The notes under the pieces were generated by a model, which searched no databases, had not been told where the DNA came from, and was given only the letters and a program-made list of their open reading frames with translations. Of a DNA stretch of 64,000 nt, positions 19,462-28,922 are shown one piece after another. The DNA lies in assembly GCA_016713645.1 (NCBI GenBank), contig JADJOU010000006.1, forward strand, positions 1 to 64,000, given 5' to 3'. Each line of letters starts with the position of its first letter. The stretch's first letter is position 1. The stretch is from Bacteroidota bacterium (GTDB taxonomy: Bacteria; Bacteroidota; Bacteroidia; Chitinophagales; JADJOU01). The translations under genes and the position numbers were made by a program.

Positions 19462-21053
19462 AAGCTAAATATAGTGAAGACACTCTAACTAATGCCTTTA
19501 AAAAACTTGATAAGGCAAACGAACAGTTAAAAACTATAGACGGAATAAATCTTTATTTCCAAGAGGTAAACAACAAACGCTATAATAAAGCGATAGAGAC
19601 TGTTAAGGATTTAGTAAATATTTCCATTGCTGACGGAGAAATAACAAAGAATGAAGCAAATACAATTATTGCTAAAGCTATAGAGTGCGATTTATCTGAA
19701 ACGGAAATCAGAGAATACCTTTTGAATTTAATAAAAGAGAAGGGCTATAAGCCTAGAGCTACAAAAACTAACCCTGATCCATTTGACAATCGTTGGATGA
19801 CAGATGAAAAATGGAAAGAAGCACAATCCAGATTTACTACCATTAATGGGGTTCCCGTTTCCTCTCTAGAAGAATATGGTGAAGTTCTCTTTAGCAATGA
19901 AGAATATGCCACTAAGCATCTTAAAACAATAAATTACATTACCCAAGAGGTAACTAAGCTGCATAGTACTGATAAGGCAATGGAATTTGAAGAAATTATT
20001 GAAACAGAATCGGATGTTGATAAACGGAATCTAAAAGTAATTTACCATCTAAACCCATCAATTCCATTTCGAATAAATGGCGTTTTAAATACCTTTAAAT
20101 CAGTTAATGAATTATTTGAAAAAGGATTTAGCGAATTTGAAATATATCAAAAAATAACCCTATTGTTTAGCATCGAACATATACAAATTTGGCTGAAAGA
20201 ATCCGACCCTACCAATGCATCCAAATTACCTAACAAGACAGATTATCGTTCATTTCTTGAATTTATTTATAAGGTAGATGATAGTTTTCCCTTCTATCTA
20301 AAGCAGGAAATAATTGCTACACCTATTGAATTAGTTCAAAAAATTAAAAATCTAAAATCATATTGGTTTACAACAATTGATTATATCAAAAATGGTAACA
20401 TCCCAACTTGGTTTTTAGGTGTTGGTCAAAGTTATTGGTTAGACGCATATAATAACTCTGTAGATAAAATAATCAATTCCAAACTACATAATGATGAAGA
20501 AAGTAATTTGGCCAGTATTCAAAGCTTAGCCCAAATAATTGATCCAACAACTTCACAACCGACCCTCAACCCAGATAAGGATTCCATATCTCTTACTGAA
20601 ATTGAAGGTAGTGATGAAATTATTCTAGAGTCATTGGTAATTACAATACAAAATACTGGGTTCGTTAAAGCTAAGTTTTATCTTGATAATAATTTTGAAG
20701 GAGTAAAATTGGACACTGATGAATTTGCATTTTTTACTCAGGATAATAAGAATTCTGTATCAATAAATTTAATTATTGATTCTTCCAAATTAGAGAAAGA
20801 TAATCTATATGAGTTCAATGTAATAGTTGAGACTCTGTTTGAAACTTTGTCAGTACCCACAAAATTAAAAGCGGTATTCCCAAAGAGAGCATTTATAATT
20901 ATGCTTGTAAAATATGCAGTTGTCTTTATGATCTTCTTTGGAATTGTTAGGTATTCATTCAACTACGAATTCAACCCATTTTTAATATTGATGGTTTTCA
21001 TTGGCGGTCTTATAGGGAGTGTTTTTGCAATCAAGAAATTTGAAAAATTATGA
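19458..21053 (+). CDS. membrane-anchored protein with TerB-like helical region, possible DnaK co-chaperone
   Basis: A 531-residue protein. Residues 1-60 look like the third helix of a J-like fold. Residues 45-95 (ETVKDLVNISIADGEITKNEANTII in two parts) have the acidic helix-loop-helix style of TerB-like domains. A beta-sandwich-like segment at about 385-475 (IILESLVITIQNTGFVKAKF) precedes two membrane helices at the C-terminus (about 480-500 and 505-525). The soluble part probably faces the cytoplasm. The start codon is TTG, unusual here, and may mark an indel rather than a real start. Its stop overlaps the next ATG (ATGA). Position after a lidless Hsp70 suggests a co-chaperone tied to the membrane. 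Confidence 0.7.
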   Translation: MKAKYSEDTLTNAFKKLDKANEQLKTIDGINLYFQEVNNKRYNKAIETVKDLVNISIADGEITKNEANTIIAKAIECDLSETEIREYLLNLIKEKGYKPRATKTNPDPFDNRWMTDEKWKEAQSRFTTINGVPVSSLEEYGEVLFSNEEYATKHLKTINYITQEVTKLHSTDKAMEFEEIIETESDVDKRNLKVIYHLNPSIPFRINGVLNTFKSVNELFEKGFSEFEIYQKITLLFSIEHIQIWLKESDPTNASKLPNKTDYRSFLEFIYKVDDSFPFYLKQEIIATPIELVQKIKNLKSYWFTTIDYIKNGNIPTWFLGVGQSYWLDAYNNSVDKIINSKLHNDEESNLASIQSLAQIIDPTTSQPTLNPDKDSISLTEIEGSDEIILESLVITIQNTGFVKAKFYLDNNFEGVKLDTDEFAFFTQDNKNSVSINLIIDSSKLEKDNLYEFNVIVETLFETLSVPTKLKAVFPKRAFIIMLVKYAVVFMIFFGIVRYSFNYEFNPFLILMVFIGGLIGSVFAIKKFEKL

Positions 21054-21976
21054 ACATCGAAAAATTAAGAACAGATAAATTCTGGGTAATTGTTATTATT
21101 TTAATAACTGGACCAATTGGCTATATTTTGCTATTAAATGAAGAATACAGAAAACAGCGATATATCTCTTTTACATTAATTGTATGGCTTTTACTTTTGG
21201 TATTATCAATTTCAAATGAAATTAAATTATTGTCATTGAGATTTCTCACCGCAATTGATAATATATTTTACATGACCAATTATATTAATTCAATTTTTGC
21301 ATGGACAATTATAGGAATTCTTGTTGGTTTAGTTTTTGGTTCTTGCACAGCATGGAAGAAGTACAACTTAAGCTTTAAAGTAGCTTTGATACCTATTATC
21401 ATAACTGTTTTATTGATTTCTATTTTAATAGTACTTAACAAAAACCGATTATCAGATAATTGGACGCCAATATCCAATGAAACTAAATCCACAGAATTAG
21501 CATATCAATATGTTACAACTACAACAAGTAGCCAATTGCAACTAAAGAATGGAATTTATTGTGGGAGTAATAATCTCCTTGATACTGATTATAAAACAGC
21601 ATGGATTGGTGTATCAAATAACAAAACAGGAATCAACGAAGAAGTCAATTTTCATTTCAATTTTTCAAAACCAGAAGAAATAAAAAAAATAGAAATAATT
21701 GGTTTCAATATTGTAAATGGCTATTGCAAGTCAAAAAAAGTTTGGAATAATCATAACAGAGCTGCAACCATATCCATTTTTCATAATGGGACCTATCTAA
21801 CCATCAAAAGTATTCCCAATTTGTATAATAAAGAATCACACATCGAAATGCCAGCGCAAGAAATTGAACCAAATGATAAAATTACCTTTAAAATTACAAG
21901 TGCAATTAAAGGATCTAAATATATAAATCAAACAGCGATTTCAGAGCTAATCCCAATATTAAATATTTATCGATGA
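21050..21976 (+). CDS. membrane protein with discoidin-like NADase-translocation domain
   Basis: A 308-residue protein. Three to four membrane helices fill residues 10-130 (VIVILITGPIGYILLL; YISFTLIVWLLLLVL; FAWTIIGILVGLVFG; VALIPIIITVLLISIL). The C-terminal 140 residues fit the galactose-binding-like fold called the NAD+ glycohydrolase translocation domain: LLDTDYKTAWIG, then IEIIGFNIVNGYCKSKK, NHNRAATISI, and the ending GSKYINQTAISELIPI. In that family the domain binds glycans or helps a toxin cross a membrane. No NADase domain is present. It is translationally coupled to the preceding membrane protein, so it belongs to the operon. Confidence 0.72.
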   Translation: MNIEKLRTDKFWVIVIILITGPIGYILLLNEEYRKQRYISFTLIVWLLLLVLSISNEIKLLSLRFLTAIDNIFYMTNYINSIFAWTIIGILVGLVFGSCTAWKKYNLSFKVALIPIIITVLLISILIVLNKNRLSDNWTPISNETKSTELAYQYVTTTTSSQLQLKNGIYCGSNNLLDTDYKTAWIGVSNNKTGINEEVNFHFNFSKPEEIKKIEIIGFNIVNGYCKSKKVWNNHNRAATISIFHNGTYLTIKSIPNLYNKESHIEMPAQEIEPNDKITFKITSAIKGSKYINQTAISELIPILNIYR

Positions 21977-22108
21977 ATTTTTAAATAATTCTTATTACAG
22001 CATTATTCATCAAAAATGTAAAATGTACAAGACTTCAATTCAAACATTTAACGCAAAAAACAAACTCCAATATTTCAATTTTAAATTCGAAATGAATAAG
22101 CTATAACT

Positions 22109-22603
22109 ATGAAATACTTCATCCCCATTATAATTCTATTTTTTACTTGCAAAAATGCAAGTTCAGATGTCAAAATTACAGAACTAACTATTAATTCGGA
22201 ATATACTTCTAAAGTCATTGGGATTATTGACGGAGACACCTATGATATTTTGATAGATAAATCAACCTTTAGAATTAGAGTAGATGCTATTGATGCCCCA
22301 GAAAAAGGAATGCCCTATTATAAAGTATCTAAAAAATACTTAGCAGAATTGTGCTTTGGAGATAGTGTGCATGTATTAATTAAAGATATTGATAAAAATG
22401 GCAGATATATTGGTCGCACTATAAATAGCAAGGGAAAAGATATTTCTATAGAAATGATTCGTGCGGGATTGGCTTGGCATTACAAAAAATACAATGATGA
22501 AATGGCTTTAGCAAATTATGAAGATAGCGCAAGAAAATATAAAGTAGGTCTTTGGGGAGACCCCCATATTATTGCTCCATGGGAAGTTAGGAGAATGCAC
22601 TGA
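22109..22603 (+). CDS. secreted thermonuclease-family (SNase) nuclease
   Basis: The N-terminus has a signal sequence, possibly a lipobox at Cys 14 (IIILFFTC). The rest is a staphylococcal-nuclease-like domain: VIGIIDGDTYDI, RIRVDAIDAPEKG with the catalytic Arg and Asp region, GRYIGRTI, and GLAWHYKKYN near the end followed by LWGDPHIIAPWEVR. SNase proteins cut DNA and RNA using calcium. It is a stand-alone gene downstream of the tubulin/actin operon, separated by about 130 bases, and shows no sign of belonging to it. Confidence 0.9.
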   Translation: MKYFIPIIILFFTCKNASSDVKITELTINSEYTSKVIGIIDGDTYDILIDKSTFRIRVDAIDAPEKGMPYYKVSKKYLAELCFGDSVHVLIKDIDKNGRYIGRTINSKGKDISIEMIRAGLAWHYKKYNDEMALANYEDSARKYKVGLWGDPHIIAPWEVRRMH

Positions 22604-22642
22604 GCTAGATTTTCAACTAAAGATTTATTCTCTAAAAAACAC

Positions 22643-22939
22643 ATGACTAATACAATAAAAATTATTCTATCTATTCTATTCATTGTCTGCCTTTTAAAAA
22701 TGCCATACTCTTACTATGTTTTTGTTAGAACTATGGCATTAGTCGGCTTTGTCCTTCTCGCCTATATTAGTTATACCAGAAATGAAATAAAGTCCGTTGT
22801 CGCCTATATTTTTCTAGCTATTTTATTCCAACCAATATATAAAATAGCATTGGGAAGGGTTTTATGGAATATAATAGATGTAATTCTAGCAATCATTCTA
22901 ATCACAACAGTCTTAATGGACAAAAAGCAAGAGAAGTAA
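22643..22939 (+). CDS. small three-helix membrane protein (DUF6804-like)
   Basis: A 98-residue protein made of three to four membrane helices with the sequence pattern LLKMPYSYYVFVRTMALVGF and ALLFQPIYKIALGR-like segments (here AILFQPIYKIALGR). This resembles the small DUF6804 membrane proteins, whose function is unknown. It is 39 bases after the nuclease gene and may share its transcript. Confidence 0.65.
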   Translation: MTNTIKIILSILFIVCLLKMPYSYYVFVRTMALVGFVLLAYISYTRNEIKSVVAYIFLAILFQPIYKIALGRVLWNIIDVILAIILITTVLMDKKQEK

Positions 22940-22975
22940 ATCTATTTTTAAATCCCCGAAAAATCAATTTCATAT

Positions 22976-23191
22976 ATGCCAAAATTCACCATTATACAAT
23001 CTTCTTCTATTCAAAAAGATGTTCAAAAAGAGCAGAGAAATTATTTTTTGGAAAATTTAGAGGTGGGTTCGTTTGATTTAGGAAATTCTAGTGTTTTCAT
23101 CGATAAAGAACCTTCCCACCCAATCATGGTTTTTGCTGGCGAGGGTATACTTGAGGGGAAAAAATTGTATCTCGGTAGAGATAAAGGATAA
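22976..23191 (+). CDS. short protein of unknown function, doubtful
   Basis: A 71-residue frame starting at ATG with no recognised domain. It has ordinary composition (EQRNYFLENLEVGSFDLG, then a strand-rich end) and follows the small membrane protein. It may be a real small gene or a remnant. There is no signal peptide or membrane segment. The end (KKLYLGRDKG) has no clear stop context. Confidence 0.38.
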   Translation: MPKFTIIQSSSIQKDVQKEQRNYFLENLEVGSFDLGNSSVFIDKEPSHPIMVFAGEGILEGKKLYLGRDKG

Positions 23192-23402
23192 GCCCAAATT
23201 TCACATATACAAAGTCAGAATTGATTCATTTCAAATATTCAATTAAGACTAATCATAGTGATTGAGACTTCACCAAATTGTGATCCCCCAGATAGCTCAA
23301 TGTTGTTGAGGTAAGGGCAGATTGCGGATTAAACTCACAAAGGGAATTTGTCTATAGTTTGTTGACTCATATAAATTATATGTATGTTAAACCTAAATGC
23401 AA

Positions 23403-23464
23403 CTCCTCCCCTTTGGGGAGGTTGGGTGGGGCTTATTACCTTCGGGGAGCTTGGGAGGGGCTTA
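23403..23464. repeat. GC-rich intergenic tandem element (two diverged copies)
   Basis: Copy one (23412-23435) and copy two (23441-23464) share the pattern ttnggggagnttgggnggggctta. The first copy also has a palindrome, cctccccttt against ggggagg. The base composition is far above the surrounding sequence. Elements of this style are scattered between genes in many Bacteroidota genomes, where their role is not known. It lies just downstream of the minus-strand DUF2452 gene and may act as its terminator. Confidence 0.6.
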
Positions 23465-23890
23465 CTCCAATATATCCCAAGTATGGTCTGCCAATAATTT
23501 CACTTTGGCGATATAGGCGGCGAATGGAATAGTAGCTCCCCAGCTCTCTTTAGATACCATGGACAAGACTTTTTTTCCATTTTTTCTCTCGTAGAGATAA
23601 TATATATGCCCGATGAGGGGATCGAAGCCCATTTCTGCGAAATAGATTTCTCGGGAGATGATGATTCTATCTTGGATTTTCTTCGCTTGCATAGCTAGCA
23701 ATTCTATCTGCTGTCGGATCTGGTCAAATTGCGTCTGCGTCTGCTCGTGCATTGCAGAGAGTGCATTGGTCTTCACTTTGCCCATGTCCTCTGGTCGAAT
23801 GGCTGGGGCACTTAGCATATGGCCATATGGCAATAATCCTGGGTTTTCTGCGATTTTGTCTTTGTCAATTGGGTTGATGAATTCCGTCAT
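23462..23890 (-). CDS. DUF2452 family protein
   Basis: A 142-residue cytoplasmic protein that fits DUF2452, a Bacteroidota family: INPIDKDKIAENPGLLPYG at the start, a helical middle with MHEQTQTQFDQIRQQIELL, and the conserved GFDPLIGHIYYLYER followed by LSMVSKESWG. The function of the family is unknown. It stands alone. Its 3' end touches the GC-rich repeat. Confidence 0.88.
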   Translation of the reverse strand: MTEFINPIDKDKIAENPGLLPYGHMLSAPAIRPEDMGKVKTNALSAMHEQTQTQFDQIRQQIELLAMQAKKIQDRIIISREIYFAEMGFDPLIGHIYYLYERKNGKKVLSMVSKESWGATIPFAAYIAKVKLLADHTWDILE

Positions 23891-24029
23891 TTATCTCTTT
23901 ATTCTATTATTTCTGTAAGTCGTACTATCGTCTTTGTTTTGTTTAATAAAGTTAAACACATGCTAAACAAGAGTTTGAGAGTATTTGTTCAATTAGTCTT
24001 TTTTATTTCAAGTGGATTCTGCATGCTGC

Positions 24030-24326
24030 TTAACTAGGGTACTTATCAGGATTTTGAGCTGTATGAAACAAAGCTAAAATTTTAATTGTCATGCTTTGTT
24101 CAATCACCTCGTAGAAAAGAATGTAGGGAAACTTAGGCAATGGATATGACCGATATGATTTAATTTTAATCGGAAAAAATGGGCTTTCTCTAATTCTCTC
24201 TATTGATTCGAAGATTTCCAAGAAAAGGTTGTGTGCAATTTTGATTCCCGCTCGGTTGCGATAATATTCAATGGAATCCGTAATTTGGGATTCTGCTATA
24301 TCTGTTATCAATACCTCAAAATGCAT
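24030..24326 (-). CDS. RelE/ParE-family toxin
   Basis: A 98-residue protein with the ParE/RelE fold pattern: FEVLITDIAESQITDSIEYY with the first strand and helix, a second helix ending RESPFFP, then KSYRSYPLPKFPYILFYEV and KILALFHTAQNP, which matches the ParE type ending (.h..R.P). ParE toxins poison gyrase and RelE toxins cut mRNA at the ribosome. The family cannot be narrowed further. It overlaps the end of the antitoxin gene, so they form one operon. Confidence 0.85.
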   Translation of the reverse strand: MHFEVLITDIAESQITDSIEYYRNRAGIKIAHNLFLEIFESIERIRESPFFPIKIKSYRSYPLPKFPYILFYEVIEQSMTIKILALFHTAQNPDKYPS

Positions 24327-24527
24327 ACTTTGATTCCAAATCTTCCTTCAGTTTACTTGCCGTGGTGCAATTCTTTGTTTCAGATGCACTGCTCTTATCG
24401 AGCAAATCTATTTGATCTTTGGTTAATTCAAATCCATCAGCTCTATGCAAGGTGTAATTGAATTTTTCGACAAGCTTCAAAAAAAATCAATATCACTATC
24501 CGGAATATTTAATGTAATCTGTGTCAT
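24316..24527 (-). CDS. antitoxin of the RelE/ParE pair, frameshifted
   Basis: From ATG 24527 the frame reads MTQITLNIPDSDIDFF and then stops at a run of eight T on the coding strand (24479-24486). With one more T it continues as LKLVEKFNYTL, then a second half rich in charged residues, and ends LESKYAF at 24316, overlapping the toxin ATG by 11 bases. The opening strand TLNIPDSD and following helix are typical of small ParD/RelB-like antitoxins. Too short and broken to be seen by simple gene finders. Confidence 0.65.
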
Positions 24528-24583
24528 ATTTATTCAATTTTTCTATTCACATCTATTCAATAGGCTAATAGGATAGATTTAAA

Positions 24584-24922
24584 TTAGTACTCCAAAAATA
24601 CGATATTATTTCGATTTAAAAAAATATACCCCGAACTAATTACACCAAGGATAAAAGGAACCAATGCATACACCTTATAATCTGCATCGATTTCCAAAAA
24701 TTCTGTCAACATCCAAAAAGCATTGGCAAATATCCAAAACACCACAGAGAGATTGAGCCAAAATTCCACGACTTGTCTCGTCCTGAATGCGATGATAACT
24801 GCCACACTTATCGTGGGAATTATCATAACAATCCCAAGTGTCTTAAAGTGCAATAACCAGCAAGTATCTTTGATCAACCACAGTGGAATGTGGTAATTTT
24901 CCAGTTTTCGTACATCCATCAC
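24584..24922 (-). CDS. small four-helix membrane protein
   Basis: A 112-residue integral membrane protein of unknown function with about three to four helices. Its GTG start overlaps the stop of the upstream transferase gene (ATGTGATGG), so both are probably made from one transcript. It could be an accessory subunit of that enzyme, which is inference from coupling. Confidence 0.68.
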   Translation of the reverse strand: MMDVRKLENYHIPLWLIKDTCWLLHFKTLGIVMIIPTISVAVIIAFRTRQVVEFWLNLSVVFWIFANAFWMLTEFLEIDADYKVYALVPFILGVISSGYIFLNRNNIVFLEY

Positions 24923-26973
24923 ATCCCTGCTTGACGCATTCTTTGATATTGTTGACTGTATGATTGGGCCGTTCCCTGCTGCCCAATTTGCCCATAGAGT
25001 TGCGAGAGAATATTATATGGCTCTGACATATTCGGGACAATTTGAATCACTTTCTCAAATGCAAAAATGGCGTTGTTGTAATCTTTGATTCCCAAATAGG
25101 CATATCCAAGGGCATTCATGGCGGAATGGCTCTCTGGATTGATTTGCAAAGCTCTAGTCAATGCTTGCACTGCGGGTTGCGGTTGATTGGTATTCACATA
25201 GCATACCCCCAAATGTGTCAAGGCGATTTCGTTATTCGGATCGTATTTCACGGCAGACTCTAGGAGAGGAATGGCATTGAGAAAATCACCGCGACCTTCC
25301 AACTCTATTCCTTTAAAATCATCTTTGTTTTCTCTCTTCACAATCACACAAATCGGTTTGCCGTCGATATCGATGGTATGGATGGTCCCCTTTAATTTAA
25401 AGTAACCCTCTTTCATGATATTGCTCTCTACAAATGCGGGAATCAAAACAGCATAATCCCAATCAGATTCATTGCGCTCGCTGTATCGCACATAATTCAT
25501 CCCCCAACGCTTTTCATCGAATCGCTTGATGTCTTGCAAGAAACTCCAAGGGGCATTGGATACGATATTGATACTGGTATCTTTAAATACGCCAGGCAAA
25601 TTTTTCTCCATCCAGATGGCTGCGCTATTCAAACTGTGGTGGTAATAGTCGATTTCATAATCGCCATAGTTCTTTTCAATTCCACCAGAGATGGTATTGA
25701 AATAGACATAGTAATTCGGGTGATTGGCTGCCATAAATCGAACTGGCAGAAACACCCCAATGGCTAGTAATGCCATCGCACCATAGCGAATTTTATCGCT
25801 GTATTTTCTAAAAACATATTCAAATGCCAAGGCTGCGAATATGGTAATCCCTAGGAACATAAAATACGAATGCCTCCATCCCGTATAGAAGAAGGAGCTC
25901 TTTTTCCAAACATACAATAATGGGAAGACAGAAATAAACAATACGAGCGCGATGCGATTGAATCCAAATTCAGTAATCAACTTTTTAATTAAAATTATCC
26001 CAATGATAAATCCGAGAATAACAATCTCCGGACTAGATATGACGAAATATTTGAGAATATAGTATTGAGGAACTTGATTGGAGAACACCCATTTCCCTTC
26101 AAACAAAGTCTTGATATAAATAGGGAATTGGGAATGTGTTGTCAATGCTTTAAATGGATGTGAGAAAGGCGCCATGAGGGCTTTAGGCCAGAAAAGAATT
26201 CCCAGCAGAAATCCGCCAGCACCGACTACTGCCAATTTAATAATCAAGTCTTTGAGTGCATTTTCCTTGTTTCCCAAAATCGTTTCTTTCAATTCCTTAT
26301 TGGTAAATATCTCCAATGCCAAGAAGAGGGCTAAATAAGGCAAAATCAACAAACCTCCAATACGCGAGATAAGGGCAGATCCGACTCCCAATGCCAAATA
26401 AATGGTCATCTTCCAAGACGGTCGAGGCAATTCCTTGATAAAACAGAGGATAAAATAAATGGCACAGATATAACCCGCTGCGAAGGTGGGGTCTTTGGGA
26501 TTATTAAAGGATTCTGCAAAAATTCTAGGATGGATAGAAATCAAAATAAGCGCAATCAATCCTGCTCTCCAACCGGCAATTTTCTGGGCGGTCAAGCCTG
26601 TGAAGAGGAATAGCATGGTGGAGAAGAGCATAATCCAAAAGTGTCGATGGTTGTATATATTCCCACCGATGACTTTTTGGGTGGCTACTGGTAGGATATC
26701 TAGAAATGGTCCGTAATTGTCCATGAGGGCCTGATCATCTGCCTTAGGGATCTAATGAAAAACGGAGTCATTCGACCCGAAACTCGCATAAAATTTATAG
26801 GCGTATTCCCCTAAGCCGATATAGGAAGCCTCATCTGGGGTAACCCCATAATCTTTGAATGTGGCGACGCGCAACAGGCAAATCAGGCCGAACAAGAACC
26901 AAAAAAAATTGCGAAATTTTGCTTCGGGAAGATTCCAAAAAGAATTCATATATGTTTTATTGAGTAAGTACAA
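24919..26973 (-). CDS. polytopic GT-C family glycosyltransferase with C-terminal TPR repeats, one in-frame TAG
   Basis: An integral membrane enzyme of the dolichyl-phosphate-mannose transferase type. The N-terminal loop contains TPDEASY, comparable to the conserved acidic motif after the first helix. About ten membrane helices follow. The last 130 residues are TPR repeats (AIPLLESAVKYDPNNEIALTH, ALQINPESHSAMNALGYAYL, VIQIVPNMSEPYNILSQLYG). An isolated TAG at 26752-26754 interrupts the frame between residues 73 and 75, while the frame itself does not change, so the gene is otherwise intact. A CAG would fit that position. It probably uses a lipid-linked sugar donor on the outer face of the inner membrane. 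Confidence 0.78.
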
Positions 26974-27267
26974 ACCTAATAAAAAAACTGGATTTCTGAG
27001 AGTTTCTTACCTGGATAGTTGAATAGCTCTTCCTAGTGCGGCTTCTTGAACTCTTCTAATTTATGCTCGATGGGCAATTATTCTTTACTCCGCATGAAGA
27101 CTATTGCTGCTCGAATTCTATAGCAAGTTTACACGTGCTCATTGCAAATTTGATAAAGGGACTAAATTGCTTTCGCTGCATAGAATGAATATTATAATGC
27201 GTGAGCAGTTACAAAATATAGTATTTTTGATAAAATATTCGAATATATCGAAATAGTGTTCAAAAAC

Positions 27268-28912
27268 ATGCATCGACAGAAAGACCTTGTTTTATGCTTG
27301 GCAATATGCCTTGCTACATTTTTATTATTGATATTCCATATTGGTCATATTCCCCTTTTTTGATTGGGATGAAATTAATTTTGCGGAAATTTCGAGAGAG
27401 ATGATCGTGTCAAACAACTTTCTTCAGCCTCAAGTTGGTTTTGCGCCGTTTTATGAAAAGCCCCCTTTGTTTAATTGGCTGCAAGTGATTTGCATGAAAC
27501 TCTTTGGAATAAGTGAATTTTCAGCAAGACTGCCAAATGTGATTTGCGGTGTATTGTCTGTGGGGATGATTTATTTCTTTGGGTTAAAAAACAACAATAG
27601 AAGGTTTGCCTTACTCTGGGTTCTGTCATTTTTAGGCGGTTTTCTTTCCCTCATTTTTTTTAAATCGGGCATTATTGATCCATGGTTTAACCTCTTTATT
27701 TATGGAGGAATTCTCCTCTTTATCGAGGGCTATTTTAAAAGCAAAAGGGAAGAAAAATATGCCATACACATCATCTTTTCAGGAATTTTTATTGGTCTGG
27801 CGGTATTGACAAAAGGACCTGTAGCAATCATTCTGAGTGCTGTTCCCATTCTACTGTTTTTTTTCATGAATCGCAGTGTACTAGACTATCCATTTAAACT
27901 CTTTGCCCTTTGGGCTTCAGTATTTATTGCTGTTGCTTCTAGTTGGTTTATTTATGAAACTTATAGCCATGGGTTTACCTATCTCCATGAGTTTTTAAAA
28001 TATCAAGTGAGGTTATTCAGTATTGAGGATGCAGAACATGGAGGCTTTCCGGGGTATCATTTTATCGTCATTTTAATTGGCTGTTTTCCTGCCAGCATAT
28101 TATGTCTCAAACAGTTTAAGACAAAGTTGAAGCCTGATTTTAATTCCGATGATATATTTATATCGATAAACAGTATTTTATTAATTGTCGTACTCACCAT
28201 ATTTTCGATTGTACAAACAAAAATTATACACTATTCTTCGTTGGCATATTTTCCCCTTTCATATTTGGCGGCGAATTTTTTTAGTGGAACACTATTGTTA
28301 AATAAGGTTCAAAAATCCCTGCTGGTGGGGATTGGATTGTTCTATGCACTTGCGCTGTTCGCGCTTGCGTATTTCTCAGATTTAAAAAATGGAGTCATAC
28401 TTCACACGAAAAATATCAATATAATCGAACAGTTTTCTCAGCGCATTGAGCTCAGTTCCATGGAAAAATGGGTAACGATTCTTATCGCCGTTTGCTTTAT
28501 GATAGCCATCTTTCATTTTGTCTATTCCACTGCATTAAAATCTATTATTGCTGTATTTGCGGCGATGATTCTCATAGTTGAACTATTTTATTTTGTACAT
28601 TTGCCTAAGTTGGAGCGATATTCACAAGGAGGGATTATTGATTTTTGCAAGGGGAGCGCAAGTGATGATGCATTCTATCATACCTTTAGGATGAAAAGCT
28701 ATGCAATTTACTATTATACTAATTACCAATTGAATGATTCAATGGCGAGCAATCGAACTTGGCTTATAGAAAACAATAATTTGAATAAAGATTGCTATTT
28801 TGTGGCACCAAAAAAGGCAAAACCTGAAATTGATTCCGTTTTTACACATTACAAATTGGTTTATGATGAAAGAGGCGTAGTCGTTTATAAAAAATCAAAA
28901 AATCCTTTATAA
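27268..28912 (+). CDS. ArnT/GT39-type glycosyltransferase, frameshift near the N-terminus
   Basis: A membrane glycosyltransferase of the GT39/ArnT group. The first helix and loop read IPLFDWDEINFAE, the acidic catalytic motif. About eleven membrane helices follow. The frame starts at ATG 27268 and shifts at six T (27356-27361), where five T would give the continuous protein. The active motif EKPPLFNWL and SARLPNVI match the ArnT/PMT loop. Such enzymes move a sugar from an undecaprenyl carrier to lipid A or another acceptor. It opens the polysaccharide region on this strand. Confidence 0.82.
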
Positions 28913-28922
28913 ATAATCATAT

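Noticed and set aside
10755..21976. The tubulin/actin operon as a prophage or plasmid partition module
   Set aside because: No terminase, capsid, integrase, replication or ParB-like gene is near, and the set includes a vWA lipoprotein, Hsp70 and membrane proteins that do not fit segregation systems.
23192..23461. Possible RNA gene or attachment site in the spacer before the DUF2452 gene
   Set aside because: Apart from the GC-rich tandem element I saw no cloverleaf, conserved RNA fold or flanking direct repeats.
26974..27267. Divergent spacer checked for tRNA or a small RNA
   Set aside because: No acceptor-stem or anticodon pattern was found. It is AT-rich with no strong hairpin. It probably holds the two divergent promoters.
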